Assembly: GCF_900114775.1 (NCBI RefSeq)
Contig: NZ_FOUE01000004.1
Coordinates: forward strand, 124,001-188,000
Length of the DNA: 64,000 nt
Origin: Marinobacter zhejiangensis
GTDB lineage: Bacteria; Pseudomonadota; Gammaproteobacteria; Pseudomonadales; Oleiphilaceae
Direction of reading: 5' to 3'
The number at the start of each line of letters is the position of its first letter. Positions within the stretch are counted from its first letter, which is position 1. Shown in pieces: positions 18,635-29,315 of the stretch. A model generated the notes under the pieces. It worked only from the letters and a program-made list of their open reading frames with translations, did not search any database and was not told where the DNA came from. The translations under genes and the position numbers were made by a program.

Positions 18635-19113
18635 CGGACGAAGGGCGGTGGGAAGACCAGGTTCTGGCGCTTGATAACCAGACCTGCTTTGCGCTGTATG
18701 CCGCCAACCGGGCGGTGACGGCGCTCTACCGGCCGTTGCTGGCTCAGTTGGGGCTGACTTATCCGCAATACCTGGTGATGCTGGTGCTATGGGAGGCCGA
18801 GACAAGCCAAGACATGGTCAAGGTGTCGTTCCTCGGTCGGCGCCTCCGCCTTGATACCGGCACCCTTACGCCGTTGCTGAAACGCCTCGAGAATCAGGGG
18901 CTGATCTGGCGCCGGCGGGATGATGGGGATGAGCGAGTCGTTAGGCTTGGGCTGACGGAAGATGGCCGTAATCTGAAAGCCCAGGCCCGGACGGTTCCGG
19001 GCCAGTTGCTGTGCAGTAGCGGATTGGAGCCTGGGCGCCTGGCCAGCCTTCGTGACGAGCTCAGGTCGTTGCTGGAACAGCTGGAGGAGGGCCCCAGCGG
19101 CGAATCACCGTGA
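18631..19113 (+). CDS. ohrR: Organic-hydroperoxide-sensing MarR-family repressor OhrR
   Basis: A 160-residue winged-helix MarR protein. The N-terminal [22 protein letters not shown] contains reactive Cys 19, and the stretch [14 protein letters not shown] and [14 protein letters not shown] match OhrR. A second Cys (LLCSSG) near residue 129 could form the disulfide of two-Cys OhrR. Oxidation by organic peroxide releases it from DNA. It overlaps gpx by 4 nt, and its last 53 nt overlap the 3' end of the opposite-strand histidine kinase gene. No ohr gene is near. Confidence 0.9.
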   Translation: MTDEGRWEDQVLALDNQTCFALYAANRAVTALYRPLLAQLGLTYPQYLVMLVLWEAETSQDMVKVSFLGRRLRLDTGTLTPLLKRLENQGLIWRRRDDGDERVVRLGLTEDGRNLKAQARTVPGQLLCSSGLEPGRLASLRDELRSLLEQLEEGPSGESP

Positions 19114-21388
19114 TGAGATCGTCGCGGTTGTAGGGCTTGGTAATGTAGTCGTTCATCCCGGCCGCCATGCAATCATCCCGATCGCCTTGCATCACGTTGG
19201 CGGTGACCGCAATCACCGGCATCTCGTTCCATTGTGGATTCTGTCGGATCTTTCGGGTAGCGGTGTAACCGTCCATAACCGGCATCTGACAGTCCATCAG
19301 CACCATGTCATAGCGTCGTTTCTCGAGAGACTGCAGGGCAACCTCGCCGTTTTCCGCAATGTCCACATGGTGGCCCAGTTTCTTGAGGATTGTACTGGCA
19401 ACCATCTGGTTGACCTGGTTGTCCTCAACGAGCAAGACGTCCATGGGGGTGCCGGGAGGAATGACCTGGGCCGCGCCTGTACTGGACGGTTCGGTGCGCG
19501 GTGGCTCCGGTAGCGTCAGACAGCGGAACAGGGCGTCTCGTTTCAGCGGGAGCGACAGCGCGAATTGCCGGCGGGGAGTGTTGGCGGAGCCGGTGTTATT
19601 TAGCCAGATCACGCGTCTGCCAGCCGATTGATTCGCCAGTTTGAGCGCGACGCTGTCGTTCTCTGCCGCCAGCAACGGGCCGGTGCCAGGGTGATCAAGG
19701 TCATGAACTGGAATTCCCCAGGCCCTGAGTTGGCTCTCAATGGCAAGGGTATGGGGGAAGCCTTTGGGAACCGCGAGGGTTACGCCATCCCGAAGCAAGG
19801 CTGCGGGTATGTCGAAGGCCTCGTGCATGGCGGCATCCGGCTGATGTACCGGGAGAGGCAGAATAACGGTGAAGTGGGTGCCACGGCCTGGCTCGGAGTC
19901 CAAAACGATCTTTCCGTGCATTCGCTCCACCAGTTGCCTGCATAGGGTAAGCCCCAGGCCGGTTCCGCCATACAATCTGGTGGTGTCGGGGTTAGCCTGG
20001 GCGAATGGAGAGAAGATCCGGTTAAGGCCCTCGGCCGACATGCCGATTCCGGTATCGATAATTTCCAGGCGAACTGTGCCGCTGGCTTGTTTGGCTTTGA
20101 TCCGAACTTCACCGTTGTTGGTGAACTTAATGGCATTGTTCAGCAGGTTGTTAAGAATCTGGCGAGTTCGGGTCGGATCGCCAAGATGGGTCTCCGGGAG
20201 ATCCGGGTCAATCTCGGTGACCAGCTCAATCCCTTTGCTTCTGGCCTGTTGGGCGTGAAGCGTTGCACACTCCTCAATCAACCGGCGCAAGCTGAAGGGA
20301 ATGACTTCCAGATTGAGCTTACCGGCTTCCACCTTGGAGATATCCAGGATGTCATTCAATAACCCTAGTAAGCTCTGGCCGGCGTTGTAGGAGATTTCAA
20401 GCCGCTCACGCTGCTCCGGTTCGAGTTCCCCTTCCAGAGCGAGCGACAGCATGCCAAGGACGCCGTTCAGTGGCGTTCGGATTTCGTGGCTCATGTTGGC
20501 CAGGAAGCTGGCCCGGGCTCTGGCGCGTCTGACTGCGTCTTCCTTGGCTTTGATCAGTGCGCGGTTACCCCGTTGCAGGGCGTCATTCTTTTCCGATATC
20601 TCCCGGGTTCGATCCAGCACCTCCGACTCCAGTTGGCTGGAGTAGTTCTTCATAGAGGCTTCAGCGGCGCGAAGTTGATCCAGGCTGCTATCGATGGTCA
20701 CCAAGTGCTCGTTGATGATCTCCACCATCAAGCCGATCTCGTCGTCCTGATGGTTGTGAGGGACGGGCAGGCGGACTTTCTCCGGAGACTCAGCGTCCAC
20801 TTTGCTCAGCGCTTCGACGACCTTGAGCATCGGCTTGGTCAACATGAAGTAGAAAATAAACAGCAGCACCACCGACAACACCAGGCTTTTGATAAAGCCG
20901 CTGACCACGGTGTAGCCGGCCCGTTGCAGGAACCCCAGGCCGTAGTAGTAAGTGTCTATGGTTACTGCCAGCTTCCCGAGAGGAATGTCTCTGAGTTGGG
21001 GCACGCTCAGTTCGTCATTGTAGAACTGGCTTGGTTCGAAGAGCGCATCGCTGAGCCAGCGGTACCTGGAGTCCGGGCTGCTCCTGCTGGCGGCTGCGAG
21101 TGTGAAACCGTCGGGGTCGATGATGCGGGCATCAATGATGGCCGGATGCTTCAACAGGCCGTCGAGTAATTCCTCAGCAAGCCTGACATCAATGTTGTAG
21201 GCAATTTGAGAGGCAGGGCTGCGGGTAATATCGATCAAGGCATGGATCTCATCGTCCATGGCCTGGCGGGCATAGAAATAATCCAGGGTCACCTGGGTCA
21301 GGTTCAGAATCAGTCCCAAGGCCATCGCCAGCAACACGGTGTTGCGGGTGAGGCGAAAGGAAAGGCGTTTGGTCAGTGCTGTTCTCAC
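19061..21388 (-). CDS. Hybrid sensor histidine kinase with C-terminal receiver (BarA/GacS-like)
   Basis: 775 residues: helix near 14-36, periplasmic domain of about 125 residues, second helix near 163-184, HAMP-like linker, coiled coil, HisKA with H301 in MSHEIRTPLNG, HATPase with N-box (NNLLNNAIKF) and G-boxes (DTGIGM, GGTGLGL), a possibly degenerate receiver at about 530-625, and an intact receiver with D699 in LMDCQMPVMDG. No HPt domain is fused, so phosphate must pass to a separate HPt or BarA/GacS-like partner. It lies 51 nt downstream of a membrane-anchored protein gene. The cognate regulator is not in the window. Confidence 0.92.
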   Translation of the reverse strand: MRTALTKRLSFRLTRNTVLLAMALGLILNLTQVTLDYFYARQAMDDEIHALIDITRSPASQIAYNIDVRLAEELLDGLLKHPAIIDARIIDPDGFTLAAASRSSPDSRYRWLSDALFEPSQFYNDELSVPQLRDIPLGKLAVTIDTYYYGLGFLQRAGYTVVSGFIKSLVLSVVLLFIFYFMLTKPMLKVVEALSKVDAESPEKVRLPVPHNHQDDEIGLMVEIINEHLVTIDSSLDQLRAAEASMKNYSSQLESEVLDRTREISEKNDALQRGNRALIKAKEDAVRRARARASFLANMSHEIRTPLNGVLGMLSLALEGELEPEQRERLEISYNAGQSLLGLLNDILDISKVEAGKLNLEVIPFSLRRLIEECATLHAQQARSKGIELVTEIDPDLPETHLGDPTRTRQILNNLLNNAIKFTNNGEVRIKAKQASGTVRLEIIDTGIGMSAEGLNRIFSPFAQANPDTTRLYGGTGLGLTLCRQLVERMHGKIVLDSEPGRGTHFTVILPLPVHQPDAAMHEAFDIPAALLRDGVTLAVPKGFPHTLAIESQLRAWGIPVHDLDHPGTGPLLAAENDSVALKLANQSAGRRVIWLNNTGSANTPRRQFALSLPLKRDALFRCLTLPEPPRTEPSSTGAAQVIPPGTPMDVLLVEDNQVNQMVASTILKKLGHHVDIAENGEVALQSLEKRRYDMVLMDCQMPVMDGYTATRKIRQNPQWNEMPVIAVTANVMQGDRDDCMAAGMNDYITKPYNRDDLITVIRRWGPPPAVPATT

Positions 21389-21439
21389 TGCGGGTTGAAT
21401 CCTGGATGGTCAGCGGGGCTGGAAAATAGGTGTTCGTGC

Positions 21440-22216
21440 TTAATCGTCGTAGTCCGCTTTTTTCTTCCAACTGTCGTCGTCAAGGAAGGAGTCCCATTCC
21501 TTATCGCGCCGGCTCTGCTCGGCGTCCGCGGTTTTGAGTTCCTGGCCCTCATTGGCCAGCACCTCAAGTTCTTTGATGCGGATTCGAATGCTCTTGATGG
21601 CCTTGGTCGCAAGGGGGTTGTCCTTGGATTTGCCCATTTCCGTGCTGGCGAGATGGTATTCGTGAATTGCCTTACGGACGGCATTCTGTTTGATATGTTC
21701 GCGAGCCTGAAAAATATGCAGGTCAGCGTTGGTTTTATGGACCAGGAACAGCAGGTATTTAAGTTTCCGTTGGGCAACTGCTTTATCGATTTGACCGGCC
21801 TTGTGCATGCCTTCAATGACTTTGAACAGGCTCTTCAACGACTCTTTGACGTTGTTGGCTTTTTCCGGCGAGTCTATACGGCTCGGGGCTCGCTTATCTT
21901 CGCCTTCGTCGACCTTCTGCTTGAGCTGTTGGGCATGTTCAAGCCATTCGGCAACCGGCTTGTCGCTTTTCAGCGGTAGCAGGTCTTTGCAGGTACTTTC
22001 CATACGTTGGATCAGCAGCAGTTTTAGATCCGGCGTGAGGTACTGTTCCGGCACCTCTTCCAGCAGCGTTTGAGCCCGCTTGTAGGTATCCGCCAGAGCG
22101 CTGATCTTTCGCAAGCGTTGAATTTTCGCCTTTTCCCGGAGTTGGACGACGACGATGGCGAGGATGGAAACAGCAACAACAGCCGCAAGGATCAGAACAA
22201 TGCTCGTTGTATCCAT
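21440..22216 (-). CDS. Membrane-anchored, helix-rich cytoplasmic protein of unknown function
   Basis: A 258-residue protein. One N-terminal helix (about 6-28, IVLILAAVVAVSILAIVVVQL) is followed by a basic RxxRxRKI segment and a long charged helical region with repeat-like helices resembling a TPR-type solenoid (residues 35-225), ending in an acidic tail. I do not recognise the family. It is upstream of the hybrid kinase with a 51-nt gap, so co-transcription is likely. The ATG at 22216 is chosen over a GTG at 22231. Confidence 0.72.
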   Translation of the reverse strand: MDTTSIVLILAAVVAVSILAIVVVQLREKAKIQRLRKISALADTYKRAQTLLEEVPEQYLTPDLKLLLIQRMESTCKDLLPLKSDKPVAEWLEHAQQLKQKVDEGEDKRAPSRIDSPEKANNVKESLKSLFKVIEGMHKAGQIDKAVAQRKLKYLLFLVHKTNADLHIFQAREHIKQNAVRKAIHEYHLASTEMGKSKDNPLATKAIKSIRIRIKELEVLANEGQELKTADAEQSRRDKEWDSFLDDDSWKKKADYDD

Positions 22217-22411
22217 GTTAGAAAGCCACACTGAAAACGGGTTGATTACCGGTTGCGGAGAGGGTGTTCGAACCTCTCCAACCCCTAACGTAAAGCATAC
22301 AGAATTTCTTACAACTTACCGGAAGGTTAGCAGAAAATCCTTCTTGAGTTGCGGGCTTATTAAGGCGTCTCTGGTTAACGGTTGCTTTCTATCATTTCTA
22401 TGTATTGGTAG

Positions 22412-22424
22412 TCTATGGGCCATA
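22412..22424 (+). promoter_or_regulatory. Possible LysR-type operator upstream of the LysR gene
   Basis: A perfect inverted repeat TATGG-G-CCATA (22414-22424) inside a T-N11-A frame, about 50 bp before the regulator's start and in the AT-rich gap between it and the divergent membrane-anchored protein gene. Position fits autoregulation, but the T-N11-A motif is weak evidence alone. Confidence 0.35.
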
Positions 22425-22474
22425 AATAGTGTGAATGGTTGTCTGTTGTTCTATGGTTCTACCCAAGGTGAGTT

Positions 22475-23470
22475 ATGGACATATCCCGTGTTGATCTCAA
22501 TCTGCTGGTTTACCTCGATGTTTTGCTGAGGGAGCGAAACGTTACCAAGGCCGCAAACCACCTCGGCATTACCCAGCCTGCGATGAGTAACGGGTTGCGT
22601 CGCTTGCGGGATCTGTTTGGTGATCCGCTGCTGGTGCGGACAAGCGAGGGAATGACCGCCACCGAACGGGCCACGGAGCTTCAGCCCCTGGTTAGAGGTA
22701 TTCTGTCGGACATTGAACAGGCAGTTCAGGAAAAAACGCCGTTTTCAGCCGGAGATAGCCAGCGGGTATTCAGGATCATGGCCAGTGACTACGCTGAGTC
22801 GTGTCTCATGCCAAGGGTGCTTCGGCGAATCCGTCAGGAGGCACCGAATGTGACCCTGGACGTGCTGACGCCGAGTGATGTCAGCTTTCTGGACGTGGAG
22901 CAGGGGCGTCTGGACATGGCCATCAACCGGTTCGACAAACTGCCGCAGTCGTTTCATCAAAAAACGCTCTGGACCGAATATTTCGCCTGCCTGATGAACG
23001 CGGGGAATCCCATTGCAGGAGACGCATTTACCCTTGCCAGCTATCTCGATGCCAGTCATATCTGGGTCAGCAAGACCGGGTTTGGGGTTGGTGTGGGGGT
23101 CAACCCCAAGGATGTTCAGCGCTTGGGCTGGGTCGATGAGGCGCTGGCACTGATTGGTCACAAGCGCCAGATCTCTGTATTTACCCGTCACTATCAGGTG
23201 GCTATGTTGCTTGCCGAGCAGCACGATTTGATTGCAACGTTACCTTGTCGTGCGGCCTGGCTGCAAAAGGACAATCCTAACCTGGTGGTGAAGAGCCCCC
23301 CGTTCGAGATTCCGCCATTTGAATTAAAGATGGCCTGGAGCCCGCTGCTTCAGCACAACCCCGATCACCAGTGGTTACGCCGTCTGATCGTGGAGGTTGC
23401 AGAGGAGGTCGATACGGAGTTTGCACCCTTTGGTCGTCAATTCGAGGGTGAGATTGATAGCCCCGGGTGA
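22475..23470 (+). CDS. LysR-family transcriptional regulator
   Basis: 331 residues. An N-terminal winged helix (DLNLLVYLDVLLRERNVTKAANHLGITQPAMSNGLRRL, about 7-45, reported by position) and the segment FGDPLLVRTSEGMTATERA fit the NodD-like branch of LysR regulators. The effector domain starts near residue 90. The target genes cannot be told: the divergent neighbour is a membrane-anchored hypothetical, and no catabolic operon is next to it. Confidence 0.88.
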   Translation: MDISRVDLNLLVYLDVLLRERNVTKAANHLGITQPAMSNGLRRLRDLFGDPLLVRTSEGMTATERATELQPLVRGILSDIEQAVQEKTPFSAGDSQRVFRIMASDYAESCLMPRVLRRIRQEAPNVTLDVLTPSDVSFLDVEQGRLDMAINRFDKLPQSFHQKTLWTEYFACLMNAGNPIAGDAFTLASYLDASHIWVSKTGFGVGVGVNPKDVQRLGWVDEALALIGHKRQISVFTRHYQVAMLLAEQHDLIATLPCRAAWLQKDNPNLVVKSPPFEIPPFELKMAWSPLLQHNPDHQWLRRLIVEVAEEVDTEFAPFGRQFEGEIDSPG

Positions 23471-23499
23471 CCTTGGGGCGTAAGGCATCTCAGATTGGT

Positions 23500-24465
23500 T
23501 TAGATGGATACCGGCCTGAACTCGCGGGACGGTGACCCTGCGTCCCACATCCGCTGGAAGCTCTCGCTCAGGAGCTTTGCCCGTCCTCCGCTGGCGAGTT
23601 GGGCAAATCCGGTTGCTTGATCAAAGCCATGTCGGTACAGGACGGCCTGGCCGTCAATCACCAAGTACGGGTTGTCGTCAAACGGGTAGTCCGCGTTAAC
23701 AAGGCGGAGTTCAATCTTGCTGGGCACCCGCTTCATCAGTTCGATGATCTGATGGCGTTTCTTGACTAGTGGCTTGTCGTCATGGATCAGCAGCCGAACT
23801 TCGCTGAGCCGGTGCCGCCGGGCCAGCGCTGACAGAATTTCCCGGAACCGGAAGCGGTCATACAGGTCGTGCTCAAGATTCTGGTCGTAGAGCCAGAGCT
23901 TTTGTGAGGCCTGGTTGGCGAGTGTGTCCGTAAGGGCGATCAGCTCTGCTTCGCCTTCGAACAGCCAGCTCTCCATATCCTTGCCTAGAACCAATGGTGC
24001 CGCCCGCGTATCCAGTTGGGGCAATACCAGGCTGGGGGCCAGGCAGCGCATATCAACATGGGGGATGCCCGCATCGTCGTAGGGTGCTGAGCAGACGTGA
24101 AACCCGTTGCTTTCGTAAAACGGGACCGCATGGAGCTGTGCAGACAGGTACAGGTCCTGAAATTGAGGCACCGCATCGTCCATCATTCTTCGCAGCAGCT
24201 GCGCGCCAACGCCCTGGCCCCGATAGGCTGGCAAGATCGCCATACGGCCGATGTGTGCGGTGTCGGTCACCGACGGGTACATGCGGGACACGCCAACGGG
24301 GGTGTTGTCGGGCAGGACGGCAAGATAGTGGTCCGCGATTTCATCGGTGTCGTCCCACTCAAGCTCGGGCGGGACCTTCTGCTCGTCGATGAAAACCTGC
24401 TGGCGAATATCCTTGAGTGACTGCGGGGCCAGTTGCCAGCTGTATTTACGGATACGAATGCTCAT
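23500..24465 (-). CDS. GNAT acetyltransferase fused to a C-terminal DUF7931-like domain
   Basis: 321 residues. Residues 1-145 form a GNAT domain with the acetyl-CoA loop (RGQGVGAQLLR) and YESNGF. Residues about 160-321 form a second domain (WLFEGEAELIALTDTLANQ, ASQKLWLYDQNLEHDLYDRFRF split by position) resembling the PLD-like tails found on some GNAT proteins of Pseudomonas relatives. The start overlaps the roxA stop by 4 nt, so it is translationally coupled to a ribosome-modifying enzyme. Substrate unknown. Confidence 0.83.
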   Translation of the reverse strand: MSIRIRKYSWQLAPQSLKDIRQQVFIDEQKVPPELEWDDTDEIADHYLAVLPDNTPVGVSRMYPSVTDTAHIGRMAILPAYRGQGVGAQLLRRMMDDAVPQFQDLYLSAQLHAVPFYESNGFHVCSAPYDDAGIPHVDMRCLAPSLVLPQLDTRAAPLVLGKDMESWLFEGEAELIALTDTLANQASQKLWLYDQNLEHDLYDRFRFREILSALARRHRLSEVRLLIHDDKPLVKKRHQIIELMKRVPSKIELRLVNADYPFDDNPYLVIDGQAVLYRHGFDQATGFAQLASGGRAKLLSESFQRMWDAGSPSREFRPVSI

Positions 24466-25613
24466 TCGAAATACAGGCTGCCCTGATTATGGAGCGCCGT
24501 AACCAGCTCGGCCAAGGCCGGATCACTCACCAATTCGATCAGTCTGTCGGGATCAGGGATGGCACCCTGGCAGAGAGTGGGGGCGAGCGCCTGGGCATCG
24601 CCACGCAGAAGGTAGCGTTCGCCATCCACAAACAGGGCCGTTTCCCCCTGCATCGGGAAGAAGGCGAAACGGGAGCCTTCGTTCCAACGTATCTGTTCCC
24701 CATGGTTCAGTTGCGCTACCAGATCGCCCGCTACCAGAGGGTCCTCGGAGGGCTGGATAATTTCCTGGCTTTTGGGGGCGGTGGTGTACTGGCCAAACCA
24801 GAAGGTTAACTGGCGCTTGTCGGACACCGCGTTGGTGACAATCCCGGCGAGCTTATCGATCACATCAGGTGTGATGGCTCCCGGGTTGTCCTGAGGCTGG
24901 AGATCGGGGTCGGAATAGTGCGCAGAGGCATCGGTCTGGCTGCAGAGGAAATCTGTGAAGCCGGTCAGGATGTCATCAACGGTCGGTGCACGGAATCCGA
25001 TCGACAGCGTGATGCAGTCGTTCTCGGCAATGCCGTGGTGCCCGACACCGGGCGGCAGATACAGGATGTCGCCAGGTTCAAGGGTGACAGTCTCCTCTCC
25101 CTCCCAAGAACTCAGAATGCGAAGAGGCGTGCCGTCCAGGCGAGGGGAGGTGTGATCACAATGACCGCCAAAGGTCCATTGACGTCGGCCCTCGGCCTGA
25201 AGCAGGAAGACGTCGTACTGATCGTAGTGTGGGCCGACGCTGCCCCCTTCGGGCGCGTAGCTGGCCATAATATCGTCCAGACGCCAGTTGGGTATGAAGC
25301 GGAATCGTTCCAGAATATCTGCTACTTCCGGCACCCAATGGTCAAGCCCTTGTATAAGCAGGGTCCAGTGGGTAGGGGGGAGCGACTGGAACCGGTTCGG
25401 CTCGAACGGGCCGTTCTGGAGCTGCCAGGGTCGCCCGTCATCGTTTTCGATGATGATCCGCGACTCGACAGCGTCCTCGCAAGCCAGTCCAGCCAATTCA
25501 TCGGCAGACACCGGGCATTGATACCCCGGCAGTGCCTGGCGGATGACCAGGGGCTTTTTCTGCCAGTAATCGCGCAGGAATTCCTCAATGGTTAATCCGC
25601 CAAGCAGTTCCAT
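24462..25613 (-). CDS. roxA: Ribosomal protein uL16 arginine hydroxylase RoxA (YcfD)
   Basis: 383 residues, a JmjC-type 2-oxoglutarate dioxygenase. Metal ligands H129, D131 (PHYDQYD) and H192 (PPGVGHHG) are present. The C-terminal winged-helix-like part matches YcfD, which hydroxylates an arginine of 50S protein L16. It starts 2 nt after the purB stop and overlaps the GNAT fusion gene by 4 nt. All key residues are intact. Confidence 0.92.
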   Translation of the reverse strand: MELLGGLTIEEFLRDYWQKKPLVIRQALPGYQCPVSADELAGLACEDAVESRIIIENDDGRPWQLQNGPFEPNRFQSLPPTHWTLLIQGLDHWVPEVADILERFRFIPNWRLDDIMASYAPEGGSVGPHYDQYDVFLLQAEGRRQWTFGGHCDHTSPRLDGTPLRILSSWEGEETVTLEPGDILYLPPGVGHHGIAENDCITLSIGFRAPTVDDILTGFTDFLCSQTDASAHYSDPDLQPQDNPGAITPDVIDKLAGIVTNAVSDKRQLTFWFGQYTTAPKSQEIIQPSEDPLVAGDLVAQLNHGEQIRWNEGSRFAFFPMQGETALFVDGERYLLRGDAQALAPTLCQGAIPDPDRLIELVSDPALAELVTALHNQGSLYFE

Positions 25614-25615
25614 GG

Positions 25616-26998
<1,383 letters not shown>

Positions 26999-27048
26999 TC
27001 ATCAAAGAAAAAACGGGCCCCATATAATACACCAGGCAGCCCGTGGAT

Positions 27049-27690
27049 TCAGTCGTAAACCGAGCGATTCGCCTGTTCGGCGAGTCTTCTCGCGGTGTTT
27101 ATCGTTTTGCGGCGGGTAAAGATCAGTTGCCAGCGTCGGCCTCCGGTTTGTCTCCACAGCACTGCGGAGCGGATTCCGGCGAGCAGAAGGGCGCGAATGC
27201 GGGCTGCATTTTCATCCACCTTGAGTACGTTAGGGTCGCCCACTACCTGGATGCGTGGTTTCAGGGTGCTGATCGTATCCGAGTAAATTGAGGCCAGGTT
27301 GCTCATCAGGTTGCTGTGACTGAAACCAAAGTGGCTCGCCGTGTGACGGGCCTGCTCAATGCGGCTGCCGAGCACGGCCATCATGTCAGGGGTGCGATGA
27401 AGCCGGGATTCAAGCTGGATCAGGCTCAGCCCATAACGAAGAATCTCGATATCCTGCTTGCGTCCTTCGTTGCCAAAAACGCTGACAAGGGTTGCAAGCC
27501 CCTCGCGCAGGTCTTTAAGTTCCCCGTAAACGTCAAGCGTAGTTCTTGGGTCTGTGATGAACAGGGACTTGATGGTGGTTTCCATGGAGGCGTTGGTGCA
27601 ACGGCCGGTGTGGGCAATCTGTTGAACCAGTGCAGCGGCCTGGAATACGCCGGCCAGGGCGAGCGCCTGGTCTTCCGGAGAGCGGCTCAT
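27049..27690 (-). CDS. hflD: High-frequency-lysogenisation protein HflD
   Basis: 213 residues, mostly helical, with the HflD core ([51 protein letters not shown]). In E. coli HflD binds lambda CII; its normal cell role is unclear. The gene overlaps the mnmA stop by 4 nt and is upstream of purB, the same mnmA-hflD-purB order seen in many gammaproteobacteria. Confidence 0.94.
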   Translation of the reverse strand: MSRSPEDQALALAGVFQAAALVQQIAHTGRCTNASMETTIKSLFITDPRTTLDVYGELKDLREGLATLVSVFGNEGRKQDIEILRYGLSLIQLESRLHRTPDMMAVLGSRIEQARHTASHFGFSHSNLMSNLASIYSDTISTLKPRIQVVGDPNVLKVDENAARIRALLLAGIRSAVLWRQTGGRRWQLIFTRRKTINTARRLAEQANRSVYD

Positions 27691-28817
27691 GAGGCGCTCT
27701 CACCGTCACGCCAGGTATGTTCGATAACACCGCCTCCCAGGCAGATGTCGCCGTCATAGAACACCACTGATTGGCCTGGCGTAACCGCGCGCTGGGGTTC
27801 GTCAAACACCACCCGGACACCGTTTCCGTGCTCAAGGAGGGCAACTTCACAATCCTGATCGGGCTGCCGATAACGAGTCTTGGCTTTGCACCGGAACTGT
27901 TTCGCGGGTGCCTCACCGGCTACCCAATCGATAGGGCCGCTGGTCAGCCCGCGGGAGAACAACAGTGGGTGCTGCTTGCCCTGAACCGCGACTAGAACGT
28001 TACGCCCCAGATCCTTCTCAGCCACGTACCAGGGGTCGTCGTTAAACGCTTTTAATCCCCCGATTCCGAGGCCTTGTCGTTGTCCGATGGTGTGGTACAT
28101 CAGCCCCTGGTGACGCCCAATAACTTGACCCTCGGGGGTTTCGATATTACCGGGTTGGGCAGGGATATATTGCTTCAGGAAGTCGCGGAATTTGCGTTCG
28201 CCAATGAAGCAGATGCCGGTCGAATCTTTCTTGTCATGGGTGATGAAGCCCTGCTCCTCGGCAATCCGACGAACCTCGGGCTTCTCCAGTTCACCAACCG
28301 GGAAGAGCGTGCGGGCAATCCGGTCTCCAGACACCGCGTGAAGAAAGTAGCTTTGATCTTTGTTCGGGTCGAGCCCTTTCATCAGTTGGGCTTTCCCGGG
28401 GCGGGTCGGGTCAGGCCGCTGGCGGGTGTAATGGCCGGTGGCAATGTAATCGGCGCCCAGAGTGATGGCGTAGTCCAGGAAGGCGCGGAATTTGACCTCT
28501 TTGTTGCACAGGATGTCTGGGTTGGGGGTGCGCCCGGCACGGTATTCCGACAGGAAGTGCTCAAACACCCGATCCCAGTATTCGGCAGCGAAACTGGCCG
28601 TGTGCAAGGGAATGCCAATGGCATCGGCAACAGCCTGAGCATCCGCCAGGTCGGTCATTGCGGTACAGTACTCGGTACCGTCATCCTCGTCCCAGTTTTT
28701 CATGAACAGGCCTTCGACCTGATAGCCCTGGGATTTTAGCAGCCAGGCTGCCACGGAGGAGTCAACACCGCCGGACATGCCGACGATGACGCGGTTATTT
28801 TCGTGTACGTTAGTCAT
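27687..28817 (-). CDS. mnmA: tRNA-specific 2-thiouridylase MnmA
   Basis: 376 residues. ATP-pyrophosphatase P-loop [12 protein letters not shown] (residues 13-24), catalytic Cys 104 ([12 protein letters not shown]) and Cys 203 ([12 protein letters not shown]). MnmA thiolates U34 of tRNA-Lys, -Glu and -Gln with sulfur passed through the Tus relay. It overlaps hflD by 4 nt and is 48 nt downstream of the Nudix gene. Confidence 0.97.
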   Translation of the reverse strand: MTNVHENNRVIVGMSGGVDSSVAAWLLKSQGYQVEGLFMKNWDEDDGTEYCTAMTDLADAQAVADAIGIPLHTASFAAEYWDRVFEHFLSEYRAGRTPNPDILCNKEVKFRAFLDYAITLGADYIATGHYTRQRPDPTRPGKAQLMKGLDPNKDQSYFLHAVSGDRIARTLFPVGELEKPEVRRIAEEQGFITHDKKDSTGICFIGERKFRDFLKQYIPAQPGNIETPEGQVIGRHQGLMYHTIGQRQGLGIGGLKAFNDDPWYVAEKDLGRNVLVAVQGKQHPLLFSRGLTSGPIDWVAGEAPAKQFRCKAKTRYRQPDQDCEVALLEHGNGVRVVFDEPQRAVTPGQSVVFYDGDICLGGGVIEHTWRDGESAS

Positions 28818-28865
28818 TGCTTTGCCGATTGGGATAAAAGCCGGAATTCTACCACTGATAGCGTG

Positions 28866-29315
28866 TTACGTCTTCGCCTCGGTAATGGCATCAAGGGGAA
28901 AGCGTCGGCCATTTCGGTAATCTTCTATGCACTGAAGAACCAGGGGGCTTCGGAGCTTTTCTGGCTGCTGTCGTATTTGATCCAGGGTCAGCCAGTGCGC
29001 GGCGATGATGCCATCGTCCAGTTCTTCGGTCAGCTTGCGAATTGCCTGAGCAGAAAAACAGAGCCTGTAATAGGTCACTCCGTTGGAAGGTGCCTTGTAG
29101 GTGTATAGGCCAAGGAAGTTTTGCAGCTCGACTTCCCAGCCGGTTTCTTCGAGGGCTTCACGGCGTGCGGCGTCAAGAATCTTTTCGTCTTCCTCAACAT
29201 GCCCGGCAGGTTGATTCAGTACGACTTTTCCATCGCTGAGTTCTTCTACCAGCAAATAGCGTCCGTTTTGGTCTTCAACAATAACGGCCACGGTGGCGTG
29301 TGGGGTCCAGGTCAT
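28866..29315 (-). CDS. nudJ: Nudix hydrolase, NudJ-like
   Basis: 149 residues with a complete Nudix box (residues 38-60: [23 protein letters not shown] is split here as G38, E54, E57 and E58 positions). The position between rluE and mnmA and the N-terminus [21 protein letters not shown] fit NudJ (YmfB), a nucleoside di/triphosphate and HMP-PP phosphatase. Substrate not provable from sequence. It overlaps rluE by 4 nt. Confidence 0.88.
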   Translation of the reverse strand: MTWTPHATVAVIVEDQNGRYLLVEELSDGKVVLNQPAGHVEEDEKILDAARREALEETGWEVELQNFLGLYTYKAPSNGVTYYRLCFSAQAIRKLTEELDDGIIAAHWLTLDQIRQQPEKLRSPLVLQCIEDYRNGRRFPLDAITEAKT

